Positions 9,221 to 18,216 of a DNA stretch of 64,000 bases are shown here, piece after piece (the stretch's first letter is position 1; every line of letters starts with the position of its first letter). The DNA comes from Phaeobacter sp. QD34_24 (GTDB lineage Bacteria; Pseudomonadota; Alphaproteobacteria; Rhodobacterales; Rhodobacteraceae): positions 1 to 64,000 of the forward strand of contig NZ_JARCJD010000009.1 of the NCBI RefSeq assembly GCF_028890115.1. Direction: 5' to 3'. Below the pieces are notes generated by a model. That model was not told where the DNA came from and ran no database searches. It worked only from the letters and a program-made list of their open reading frames with translations. A program made the position numbers and the translations under genes.

Positions 9221-10761
9221 TTTCCAGCCCTCTCCAACACGGTTTCAAGGTAGGCATCCGGTGCAAATAGCTGCGCCGCCGTGGCCTCGGCATAGCTCAT
9301 CATCGGCCCGGCAAGGATCGTCAGCAGGATCAGCGCGGCAAGGAGGCCGAAACAGGCCACGAAGGGCAGGGCCGAGTTGGAGCTTGTCGCTTGGACCGGC
9401 GGGGGCGTTGCGCCTTTGTCCACGGTGTGTGTCTGCGGGGACAGCCCATGGCTTTTCCAGAAGATCAGACTGCCTGCACGCGCCAGGCCGATGATGGTGA
9501 CCAGCGAGGAGACCAGGATCACACCCCAGATCCACCAGACCAGATCATGGCCGCGCGCGGCATCCATCACCAGAAGCTTGCCGATGAAGCCCGACAGCGG
9601 CGGCATCCCGGCCAGGGCAATGGCACCGGCAAAGAACAGCGCGGCGATCAGCCCGCTTTGCGCCATCACGGGTTTGGCGGCAATCTCGCCGCCCTGACGT
9701 TCCATCACCATGTCGGCGATTAGGAACAGCAGCGCTGCGGCCAGAGTCGAATGCACGGTGTAGTAAAGCGCGGCGGCCACCGCTTCGGGGGTGAACAGCG
9801 CGACAGCGGTCAGAAGCGTCCCCATCGAGGAGATGGCGCCAAAGGCCATCAGCCGGCCGATCTCACGCGCGCCCAGGATCCCGATGGCACCCACGGCCAG
9901 GGTAATCAGCGCGGCAGGCAGCAGCCAGTCTCCGGCAAGGCCCGCGGTCACTTCCACCTCGGGACCAAAGACCAATGTGTAGACGCGCAGGATCGCGTAG
10001 GCGCCGACCTTGGTCATGATCGCAAACAGCGCTGCGACCGGCAGCGGCGCATTGGCATAGGAGGCAGGTAGCCAGAAATGCAGCGGCAGAACCGCAGCCT
10101 TGATCGCAAAGACCAACAAGAGCAGCATGGCGCCAACGCGCAGCAATGCGGTATCCTCGGCCGGTAGCTCGGCCACGCGCACTGCAAGGTCCGCCATGTT
10201 GAGTGTGCCGGTCACCGCATAAAGCGTTCCCAGGGCAAACAGGAACAGGGTCGAGCCGAGGAGATTATAGACCACATATTGCACTCCGGCCTGGAACCGC
10301 CGGGCGCCGCCTGCATGGATCATCAGCCCGTAGGAGGCGATCAGCAGCACTTCGAAGAAGACAAAAAGGTTGAAGGCATCGCCGGTCAGAAAGGCGCCGA
10401 TGATGCCCATCAGCTGGAACTGGAACAGGGCGTGGAAATTGGCGCCCCGCGCATCCCAGCCGGTGCCGATGGCATAGAGCAGCACGGCCAGCGCCAGAAC
10501 CGCGGTCAGCACGATCATCATCGCCGACAGGCGGTCCAGGACCAGAACGATGCCAAAGGGCGCAGGCCAGTTGCCCAGCTCATAGACCTGCACGGTGCCG
10601 TCAGCGGCCTGGATCGCCAGCGCCAGGCTGATCAGGGCAATGCCGACCGTGCTGGCAGTCGAGAAGATGCGTTTCAGGTCGATATGGTAGCGCAGCACCA
10701 TGATGATGAAGGGGGCAACAATCGCCGGCAGGAGAATGGGCGCGATCAGCAGATGATTCAT
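9217..10761 (-). CDS. mnhD: Mrp-type Na+/H+ antiporter subunit D (NuoM/NuoN-like)
   Basis: A 514-residue polytopic subunit related to the proton-pumping subunits NuoM/N of complex I, with about 14 membrane helices. Family landmarks are FQLMGIIGAFLTGDAFNLFVFFE, the helix containing FAIKAAVLPLHFWLPASYANAP with the conserved Lys, and ALAGMPPLSGFIGKLLV. It starts at ATG 10761, overlapping the mnhC stop by four bases. With MnhA it forms the ion-translocating core. Confidence 0.95.
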   Translation of the reverse strand: MNHLLIAPILLPAIVAPFIIMVLRYHIDLKRIFSTASTVGIALISLALAIQAADGTVQVYELGNWPAPFGIVLVLDRLSAMMIVLTAVLALAVLLYAIGTGWDARGANFHALFQFQLMGIIGAFLTGDAFNLFVFFEVLLIASYGLMIHAGGARRFQAGVQYVVYNLLGSTLFLFALGTLYAVTGTLNMADLAVRVAELPAEDTALLRVGAMLLLLVFAIKAAVLPLHFWLPASYANAPLPVAALFAIMTKVGAYAILRVYTLVFGPEVEVTAGLAGDWLLPAALITLAVGAIGILGAREIGRLMAFGAISSMGTLLTAVALFTPEAVAAALYYTVHSTLAAALLFLIADMVMERQGGEIAAKPVMAQSGLIAALFFAGAIALAGMPPLSGFIGKLLVMDAARGHDLVWWIWGVILVSSLVTIIGLARAGSLIFWKSHGLSPQTHTVDKGATPPPVQATSSNSALPFVACFGLLAALILLTILAGPMMSYAEATAAQLFAPDAYLETVLERAGK

Positions 10762-11114
10762 GCGTCCTCTCCCGTCTTGGCAGCATCGTCGTCCAGCATG
10801 TCGATCCGGTCATCCTGCGCCGAGAGATAGGCCGCAAGCGCGATCATCACCACTACGGCCGTCATCCCGAAGGAGATCACGATCGCGGTCAGAACCAGCG
10901 CCTGGGGCAGCGGATCGGTATAGGCGACCTCTGCGTATTTGTTGAGGATGGGCGGGGCATTGACCATCAGACGACCGGTGGCGAACAAGAAGACATTCAC
11001 CGCATAGGTGACCAGCGACAGCCCCAGGATCACCGGGAAGGTGCGTCTGCGCAGGATCAGATAGACCCCGGCAGCGGTCAGCAGGCCAACAGCGGAAGCA
11101 ACCAGAAGTTCCAT
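10758..11114 (-). CDS. mnhC: Mrp-type Na+/H+ antiporter subunit C (NuoK-like)
   Basis: Three-helix NuoK-like subunit of 118 residues: helices at about 3-20, 27-46 and 70-95, with the motif TDPLPQALVLTAIVISFGMTA that is strongly conserved in MnhC. The C-terminal tail is acidic (DMLDDDAAKTGEDA). It lies two bases after the mnhA-mnhB fusion and overlaps mnhD. Confidence 0.94.
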   Translation of the reverse strand: MELLVASAVGLLTAAGVYLILRRRTFPVILGLSLVTYAVNVFLFATGRLMVNAPPILNKYAEVAYTDPLPQALVLTAIVISFGMTAVVVMIALAAYLSAQDDRIDMLDDDAAKTGEDA

Positions 11115-11116
11115 GC

Positions 11117-13978
11117 TCAGACCTCGTTTTCTTTCTTGGGCTCGTCATCACGGGCCGGGTTGATATCCATGGCGTGTTCCGAAGAAATCCCCGGTTGCCA
11201 GGCAAAGCGTGACAGGCTTTCAAGCGCCAGCAGCACGGCACCGACCACGGCGAGGAAGACGCCAAGGTCGAACAGGGCGGCGGTGGCCCATTCGAACTCG
11301 TTCAGCGGCGGCCAGTGGAGATAGCCAAAGGCGGATGTCAGGAAGGGCAGGTCGTTGAACCAGGCGCCGATCCCGGTCGCGGCGGCAATCAAAACGCCGG
11401 AGCCGATGATGCCATGGTAGTAGAAACGCTGCCGTTCGGAGGTCCAGGAAAAGCCCGATGCCATATATTGCATGATCACCGCAATCGCCGCGATCAGGCC
11501 GGCGATGAAGCCGCCTCCGGGCAGGTTGTGGCCGCGGAAGAAGATATAGGCCGCGATCATCAGGGCCAGCGGCATCATCACCCGGGTGGCAACCACCATC
11601 ATCATCGGGTGGGCATCGCCCGCCTGTGGCAGATCCGGTTTGCGGTTCAGCAGGTAGGCGCGCACCCGGCTGCCGAGAACCGCCTCGGTCAGGGCGTAGA
11701 TCACCATTGCCGCGATACCCAGCACGATGATCTCGCCAAAGGTGTCAAAGCCACGGAAATCGACCAGGATCACATTCACCACATTGGTGCCACCGCCGCC
11801 CTTGTAGGAATTGGCGAGGTGGAATTCCGAGATCGGGGGGGCTGCGAAATCGCGCATCATCAGCGCATAGATCAGCCCGCCGGAGCCAATCCCTGCCACC
11901 ACCGCGATGGCGCCGTCGCGCAGGCGGGTCAGGGCCGGGGTCTCGACCGGAGTTTCCTTGGGCATGAAGTTCAGCGCCAGGAGCATCAACACGATGGTCA
12001 CCACCTCGACCGACAGCTGGGTCAGGGCCAGGTCGGGGGCCGAGAGGTAGTTGAACGACATCGACACCACGAGGCCGACAACACCGACCAGGATCAGCGC
12101 CAATAGGCGATTGCGGTGGCGGGCGACGATCATCAGGGTCGCCAGAACCAGGCTCAGCCAGCCGAGGGCTGGAATGGGCTCAATGGCTTGCAGCGCACGG
12201 GTGGCCGGTCCGGTTGTGCCACTTTCATAGGCGTACCAGCCCAGGGCCAGGGTGAAGGCAACCATGATGGCGCCATAGCGCGTGATCGCACCATTGTGCA
12301 GCCCGTCTGTGATCCCCTTGGCCAGCCGTGCCAGCGCCTCCATCACGGCATCGAAAATCACCTTTGCCTCAGGCCGCGGCGCCGCGTTCCAGGCGCGCAT
12401 TACCGGGCCGTGGGCGGCCAGCAACAGCGCGCCGCCCGCAACGGCGACGATCGACATGTAAAGCGCGGGCGTGAACCCGTGCCAGAGTTTCAGCGAATAG
12501 TACGGAAGTTCTCCGCCGCCGATCACCGCACCGGCCGCGACCGCCACCAAGGGCCCCGCGAGTTTGGCCGAGAACAGCCCGATCAGGATGACCAGCGTGA
12601 TCAGAGCGGCAGGCGCCAGCCACAGGCCCGCTCCGGGATCATGGGGATGGCCCGGGTAGTCGTCGCGTTTGGGGCCAAAGAAGACATGTACGATGAAGCG
12701 GAAGGAATAGGCGGCAGAGAACAGGGCCGCAATCAGTGCAAGGCCGGGCACAAAGTAGTGAGAGCCAGCCCAAACGGTGTGAACGGTTTCCTCCAGCATC
12801 ATCTCTTTCGACAGGAAGCCGTTGAAGGGGGGAATGCCCGCCATCGACAGGGCTGCGACCAGCGCGATGGTAAAGGTCACCGGCATCAGGTGGCGCAGAC
12901 CGCCCAGGCGCTTGATATCGCGGGTATGCGCCTCGTGATCGACGATCCCGGCCGACATGAACAGCGCCGCCTTGAAGGTGGCATGGTTGATGATGTGGAA
13001 GACGGCGATCACCGCCGCGAGTTTGGTGCCGAACCCCAGGAGCATGGTGATTAGCCCCAGGTGGCTGACGGTAGAAAAGGCCAGAAGACCCTTCAGATCA
13101 TCCTTGAAGAGGGCAATCACCGCACCCAGGGCCATGGTTACAAGGCCGGTGGTCGCCACGATGTAGAACCACTCGGGCGTGCCCGCCAGAACCGGCCACA
13201 TCCGCGCCATCAGGAACAGGCCTGCCTTCACCATGGTGGCCGAGTGCAGATAGGCCGAGACCGGCGTCGGTGCGGCCATGGCATGGGGCAGCCAGAAATG
13301 GAACGGGAACTGCGCCGATTTGGTGAAACAGCCGATCAGGATCAGGATCAGCGCGGGCAGATACAGGGGGGAGGCCTGGATCAGATCCTTGTTCTGCAAA
13401 ATGACGCTCAGGTCATAGGACCCCGCGATATGGCCCAGGATCAGCATGCCCCCGATCATGGCAAGGCCGCCCGATCCGGTAATGGTCAGTGCCATGCGCG
13501 CGCCCTGGCGCCCTTCGGGCAGGTGTTTCCAATAGCCGATCAACAGGAAGGACGACAGCGATGTCAGCTCCCAGAAAATCAGCAACAGCAGGATGTTGTC
13601 AGACAGAACGATCCCCACCATCGCGCCCTGGAACAGCAAGAGATAGGTGTAGAACTGCCCCATCGGATCCTCGCGCGACAGGTAGAACCGCGCATAGAGG
13701 ATGATCAGCAGGCCGATACCAAGGATCAGCGTGGCAAAGAGGAAGCCCAGCCCATCCAGGAAGAAGTTCGCATTCAGTCCCAATCCCGGCAGCCAGTCGA
13801 AACGGGCGGTGATGACCTCTCCGCTGAACACCGCCGGAGCGTGCAACAACAGCCCGGCAAAGGCCAGGAATGTGGTCAGACCGGCAGCGGAGGCCGACGC
13901 GTTGCGGCCCGCTCTGATCAAGAGAGCAGGGAATACGGCGCCAAGAAAGGGCAGGGCCGCAATCAGAAACAGGGACAC
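11117..13978 (-). CDS. mnhA: Mrp-type Na+/H+ antiporter, fused subunits A and B
   Basis: A 953-residue protein carrying MnhA (residues 1 to about 790, NuoL-like) and MnhB (about 805-940) in one chain, as in the rhizobial PhaA type. MnhA landmarks: FYTYLLLFQGAMVGIVLSDN, the conserved Lys in CFTKSAQFPFHFWLPHAM, and GIPPFNGFLSKEMMLEE. The MnhB part shows the typical FFRGHNLPGGGFIAGL. The complex exchanges cytosolic Na+ (or K+) for protons and supports salt and alkali tolerance, expected of a marine bacterium. It starts at GTG 13978, preceded by GGGAGA. It is the first gene of the operon and is divergent from the rhodanese gene across about 290 bases. Confidence 0.94.
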   Translation of the reverse strand: MSLFLIAALPFLGAVFPALLIRAGRNASASAAGLTTFLAFAGLLLHAPAVFSGEVITARFDWLPGLGLNANFFLDGLGFLFATLILGIGLLIILYARFYLSREDPMGQFYTYLLLFQGAMVGIVLSDNILLLLIFWELTSLSSFLLIGYWKHLPEGRQGARMALTITGSGGLAMIGGMLILGHIAGSYDLSVILQNKDLIQASPLYLPALILILIGCFTKSAQFPFHFWLPHAMAAPTPVSAYLHSATMVKAGLFLMARMWPVLAGTPEWFYIVATTGLVTMALGAVIALFKDDLKGLLAFSTVSHLGLITMLLGFGTKLAAVIAVFHIINHATFKAALFMSAGIVDHEAHTRDIKRLGGLRHLMPVTFTIALVAALSMAGIPPFNGFLSKEMMLEETVHTVWAGSHYFVPGLALIAALFSAAYSFRFIVHVFFGPKRDDYPGHPHDPGAGLWLAPAALITLVILIGLFSAKLAGPLVAVAAGAVIGGGELPYYSLKLWHGFTPALYMSIVAVAGGALLLAAHGPVMRAWNAAPRPEAKVIFDAVMEALARLAKGITDGLHNGAITRYGAIMVAFTLALGWYAYESGTTGPATRALQAIEPIPALGWLSLVLATLMIVARHRNRLLALILVGVVGLVVSMSFNYLSAPDLALTQLSVEVVTIVLMLLALNFMPKETPVETPALTRLRDGAIAVVAGIGSGGLIYALMMRDFAAPPISEFHLANSYKGGGGTNVVNVILVDFRGFDTFGEIIVLGIAAMVIYALTEAVLGSRVRAYLLNRKPDLPQAGDAHPMMMVVATRVMMPLALMIAAYIFFRGHNLPGGGFIAGLIAAIAVIMQYMASGFSWTSERQRFYYHGIIGSGVLIAAATGIGAWFNDLPFLTSAFGYLHWPPLNEFEWATAALFDLGVFLAVVGAVLLALESLSRFAWQPGISSEHAMDINPARDDEPKKENEV

Positions 13979-14131
13979 GTGCAGTTCTCCCGAGTTGGCG
14001 CTAGGCGCATTTTACTTTGCCTAAGCAATTTTTCATTTTTTTGCCAGTCCGCAGGCGCCATTCTGTCGGTAAACGTGCATTTCGGACTGGAGATATTGGG
14101 TGTCGCCATCAGATGGGGCCGGAGGGGCGAG

Positions 14132-14157
14132 TTGACAAGATTTTGAATAGTCAAAAT
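14132..14157. promoter_or_regulatory. Candidate promoter element with overlapping palindrome
   Basis: In the divergent region between the mrp operon and the rhodanese gene, TTGACA (14132-14137) resembles a -35 box. It is followed by a perfect palindrome, ATTTTGA (14140-14146), ATAG, TCAAAAT (14151-14157). This AT-rich patch stands out from its GC-rich surroundings. It may be an operator over a promoter; the -10 box is not clear and the regulator is unknown. Confidence 0.3.
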
Positions 14158-14266
14158 TCCTCTGGTGTGCAGAAGGGTCACGCAAATGCCGGAAATGGGC
14201 TAAGATAGGCGCCATGTCGGCAGTGTGGAGCGCACAGTCTGACAGAGCGGATGGGGAGAGATGCCG

Positions 14267-14773
14267 ATGCAGTCACCACGGGTAAAAGCGACCGGTCGGG
14301 CGGAGGGGCGCGGCACAGTCCTGTCGCGCCGAAACTTCATCGTTTTGGCGGGTCTTGCTGTCACTGGCGCAACTGCGGGCGCCCTGATCTGGCGCTTCCA
14401 GCCTGCACCCGATCACGACCAGCCGCGTCTGTCGGTGGCAGAGGCCTTTGCCGGTGCGGGATCGGGCCAGATCACCCTGGTGGACATCCGCACGCCGCGC
14501 GAGTGGCGCAGCACCGGGGTTCCGGTGGGCAGCATCCAGATCGACATGCGGCGTGACGATTTCACCGAGGCCCTGTCCGCGGCGCTGCAGGGGGATCGCT
14601 CGGCGCCGGTGGCATTGATATGTGCCCGCGGCGTGCGCTCTGCGCGAATGGTGCGGCAGCTGGCAGAGGCGGGGTTTTCGCAGATTATCGATGTGCCCGA
14701 AGGCATGCTGGGCTCGCGAGCCGGTCCCGGCTGGATCGCGGGCAACCTGCCCGTGGCCCGCTGGCAGGGATAG
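14267..14773 (+). CDS. Rhodanese-domain protein with Tat-like signal
   Basis: A 168-residue protein with a Tat-type N-terminus (SRRNFIVLAGLA followed by a hydrophobic stretch at about residues 20-42) and a single rhodanese domain (ITLVDIRTPREWRSTGVPVG; catalytic-loop Cys in LICARGVRSARM). It should act in the periplasm or anchored to the membrane, moving sulfane sulfur or binding a thiol ligand; the substrate is unknown. ATG 14261 and ATG 14267 are in frame; the second has better spacing to GGGGAGAG. It converges on opgH, whose 3' end lies 16 bases away, and no shared terminator is evident. Confidence 0.85.
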   Translation: MQSPRVKATGRAEGRGTVLSRRNFIVLAGLAVTGATAGALIWRFQPAPDHDQPRLSVAEAFAGAGSGQITLVDIRTPREWRSTGVPVGSIQIDMRRDDFTEALSAALQGDRSAPVALICARGVRSARMVRQLAEAGFSQIIDVPEGMLGSRAGPGWIAGNLPVARWQG

Positions 14774-14789
14774 GGCCACAGCCCATATA

Positions 14790-16690
14790 TCACTCCGCGG
14801 CGGAGTGTTCAGCGGATTGCCCAGAGAAATAGGCTGCCATTGCCCTGCGATACCCTTGGGCTGTTTCGATGATCTGCGGCCTCACAAAGGTCTCGCGCGA
14901 GCCCATCCAGAGGGCAAGGGACGCGGGCGGATGCAGGCCAGAGAGCGCCGACAGGGGGATCGCAAGGGCAAGCGAGATCGCAATGGGCACCAGCCATAGC
15001 GACACCAGCCCCGCCACAATCCCGGCGCTCAGCAGCAGACCGCACAGGGTTTCCAGCACATGGGTGAGTGCCACGGTCCTCAGGCGATAGTGACCACCAT
15101 CCCTTGCCTGGGGCGCCCAGCCTCGTTGCAGCCGCAAGGCGCTGCGGAAGACCGCGATCATCTGCTGCACCATCAGGATCGGCGCATAGAGGATGGCCAG
15201 CAGGATTTCCGAGAGGAACGACAGGGTGAATTGCACTGCGCCGCCAAAATCCGAAAGCCGCCTGCCGCTCATGCGTACCGCGACGATGGCCAGGATCTTT
15301 GGCGCCAGAAGCATGGCATAGATCACCAGGATCACCGCCACATGGCGAGGTTCCGACATGTCCGGCCAGGAGGGGCGCAGCGGATTGGCCGGGCTGAAAT
15401 ACTCAAGCGCCGAGGTCTCCTTGCCCTTGCCGATCAAGGCCCAGATCACCAGCAGTGCAAACCAGATCGGCGCCATCAGATAGCCGATGGCCCCATGCAG
15501 CAGATGAAAGCGCGACACCGCCTTGAACCCCCGGGCCGCCAGCAGGTTCAGGTGCTGCAGGTTGCCCTGGCACCAGCGCCGATCCCGCAGGATATGGTCG
15601 ATCAGGGTTTGTGGCGTCTCCTCGTAGGAGCCTTCGATCCAGGGCATGAAACGCACGCTCCACCCGGCCCGGCCTCAACGAAATCATGGCTCATGATCTG
15701 GGTGGCACCGCCGAACAGGCGCCGCAGCGGCGGCAGGCCGGCACAGGCCGCAAAGGCGCGGGTGCGCAGGATCGCGTTGTGTCCCCAGTAGTTGCCGTCG
15801 CTGCCGACCCAGGCTGCCAGCCCTTCGGCCATGGCGAGACCATAGACCCCATTGGCAAATTGCTGCATGCGCCCAAAGACGGATCTGGCTTCGATCAGTT
15901 GCGGAAAGCTCTGGATCAGCCCGGCGCCGGGGTCGCGCGCCAGGGCATCGGCCAGCTCGGCAATGGCGCGCCCGGTCATCAGGCTGTCGGCATCCAGCAC
16001 CAGCATGGCCTCGTATCCCGCGCCCCAGCGCCGCACCCAATCGGCAATGTTGCCCGCCTTCCGACCCGTGTTCTGCGCCCGACGCCGATAATAGAGCCGG
16101 ATGCCGGGGGGCAGGGTGGTTTGCAGGACTTCCACATGATGTTGCTCCAGCGCGCCGATCCGATCGTCGCGCGTGTCGGAGAGGATGAACATCGCATAGT
16201 CGTGCTGGCCGCCCCAGGCGTATAGATCGTCCAGCATGGTGCGGGCATTGGCGCAGACGCTGGCGGGGTCTTCGTTGTGGACGGGCACCAATAGCGCAAC
16301 CTTCATCGCCTCTGCCGTATCCGGACCGCTGATGTGCTGCCCAAGCTGACGGCGCCACAGGCGGAAAAGACCCAGCAACACGGTCGAGACCGAAAAGGAG
16401 ATCCAGAAGAAGTTGAAGGCAATCAGGACCAGCAGCAGCACTTCCAGGCCCATGAAACCGTCCTTGGCGAACCAGCCGTGCATGACAAGGCTCAAGCCTG
16501 CCGTCGCGATCATCGCAGGCGAAAAGGCGATCAGCCGCCAGAGCGCCACCTGCCGTTGCGGTTTTGCCTGCGGTGCGGTGTGGTCTCGAAAGGCGGTGGC
16601 AAAATCCTGGTCCGGCATCTCCAGCGGTTGCTCGGGGGGGATCAGGGTATCGCCCGCGTTCGGGCGCGGAAGCAGGGCGATATCCTTCAT
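14790..16690 (-). pseudogene. opgH: Glucans biosynthesis glucosyltransferase H, frameshifted
   Basis: OpgH is the inner-membrane family-2 glycosyltransferase that builds the backbone of osmoregulated periplasmic glucans. The 5' part (ATG 16690, MKDIALLPRP) holds the membrane helices and catalytic core (VALLVPVHNEDP, LVLDADSLMTG, ATQIMSHDFVEA). Just after GAGGCC (complement of 15671-15676) the frame is lost and ends in a nonsense tail at 15602. The correct continuation lies in another frame: RAGWSVRFMPWIEGSYEE, then LRDRRWCQGNLQHL to 14790. Compared with the usual spacing FVEAxLLRRAGW, about four codons plus one base appear to be missing near 15660-15676. The two parts together give the normal OpgH length. 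Either the gene is inactive or the assembly is wrong here. The ATG overlaps the opgG stop by four bases. Confidence 0.85.
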
Positions 16691-18216
16691 GCGGTCCACC
16701 TGTATAGCCAGACCTCGGAGGCGGGCGCACCATCGCGGCGCAACTGGGCGCGCAGCTCCACATGATCGCGCGATCCGGGATCAAAACTGAAGGCAAGGCG
16801 CAGACCGCCGGTGGCCGGGTTGCGCTGCAGGACGCCCTGGCTCAGCTCCACATGCGCGGACGTGAGCGTGACGTCCAGCGCATCGGGGTCGCCTGCAAGC
16901 AGTGGGTGCTCCTCAAAATCCACGGTCATGATGCGCCCCGGCGTGCCAAAGATTCTTGCACCCGATGCGGTATCGATCACACGGGGCAGGGGAAGGTCGG
17001 GGCCGGTGCCCCAGGTCAGACGATAGTCGAGCCGCAGCTCGGAGCCCGCCGGGTAGGGCGTCTGGGGGCGCCAATAGGCGACGATATTGTCGTAGATTTC
17101 CTTGTCGGCGGGGATTTCGACCAGGGTGACGGCGCCCTTGCCCCAATCGCCCTTCGGTTCCACCCACAGGCTGGGGCGGCTTTCGTAATGCGCTTCCAGA
17201 TCGGCGAAATCCGCAAGATCTCGGCTGCGCTGCATCAGGCCAAAGCCGCGCGGGTTCTCATCCACGAATGAGGAGACCTGGAGTCGGGTCGGGTTGGCCA
17301 GCGGGCGCCACAGGGTCTCGCCCTGGCCGTTCTGGATCAGCAAGCCATCGCTGTCGTGCACGGCGGGGCGGAAATCGTCGAACCGGCTGCGGTTGGTGCG
17401 ATCAAACAGGAACATCGAGGTGAGCGGCGCAAGGCCCGCATGGGACAGCTCCTTGCGCGCAAAGAGCCGCGCCTCCACCTCCATCACGCAGGGGCTGCCG
17501 GGCTGGATGAAAAAGCGATAGGCGCCGGTGACGGAGGGGGAGTCCATCAGCGCATGGACCACCATCTCCCGCTGGCCCGGTGCCGGGGCCTCCAGCCAGA
17601 ATTCGGTGAACTCAGGGAATTCCTCGCCCTCGGGATCGGCAGTCTTCAGGGCCAGGCCGCGCGCCGACAGGCCGTAGGTCTGCCCAATGCCGATGGCGCG
17701 GAAATAGCTGGCCCCCTGGAAGACGCAGAATTCGTTCTTTTTGCCCGGCTCGCTCAGTTCGGTGCGCAGGCGGAACCCGGAATATCCCAGCGCGCCTTCT
17801 GTGCTCAGCTCGGGGGCCTTGTCGGTCTTGTCAAACAGCGACAGGTCAAAGGCAATCGGCTGCGACAGCCCCTGCGCCACACTGTGCATCTGCACCGCAT
17901 GCGGGAAGTAGAGACCGGGGAGGAAGAAATCCACGTTGTAGCTGCGAGCGGTTGTGCTCCACAGGGCGTCCCGACTGCGGAACCAGCGGGTCTGATAGTC
18001 CTCATAGGTCAGATCCAGCCAATCCTGCGGCACCTTGGGGCGCTGCTGGTAGCGCATCTGCGCCAGCAGGCGCGCGCGCTCGACCACGTGATCGGGGTGG
18101 AACGGGACGGCGCCCCCCATGGCAAGGCCAGGACCGGCCAGGGCGCTGAGCGCCAGGGCGGAGACGCCGCCCAGCACGCTGCGACGGGACAGCAAGGGCA
18201 GAGCGGGCAGGGTCAT
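16687..18216 (-). CDS. opgG: Periplasmic glucan biosynthesis protein OpgG/OpgD family
   Basis: Periplasmic protein needed for branching or processing of osmoregulated glucans. It is 509 residues from ATG 18216, starting with a Tat signal (LSRRSVLGGVSALALSALAG) and followed by the MdoG domain (FFLPGLYFPHAV, ASYFRAIGIGQTYGLSARGL, and C-terminal RLDYRLTWGT). The open frame extends upstream to 18903, but that lies over opgC in another frame. The start overlaps the opgC stop and the end overlaps the opgH start, each by four bases. OpgG and its paralogue OpgD are hard to separate; the Tat signal is more usual for OpgD, the position before opgH for OpgG. Confidence 0.9.
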   Translation of the reverse strand: MTLPALPLLSRRSVLGGVSALALSALAGPGLAMGGAVPFHPDHVVERARLLAQMRYQQRPKVPQDWLDLTYEDYQTRWFRSRDALWSTTARSYNVDFFLPGLYFPHAVQMHSVAQGLSQPIAFDLSLFDKTDKAPELSTEGALGYSGFRLRTELSEPGKKNEFCVFQGASYFRAIGIGQTYGLSARGLALKTADPEGEEFPEFTEFWLEAPAPGQREMVVHALMDSPSVTGAYRFFIQPGSPCVMEVEARLFARKELSHAGLAPLTSMFLFDRTNRSRFDDFRPAVHDSDGLLIQNGQGETLWRPLANPTRLQVSSFVDENPRGFGLMQRSRDLADFADLEAHYESRPSLWVEPKGDWGKGAVTLVEIPADKEIYDNIVAYWRPQTPYPAGSELRLDYRLTWGTGPDLPLPRVIDTASGARIFGTPGRIMTVDFEEHPLLAGDPDALDVTLTSAHVELSQGVLQRNPATGGLRLAFSFDPGSRDHVELRAQLRRDGAPASEVWLYRWTA

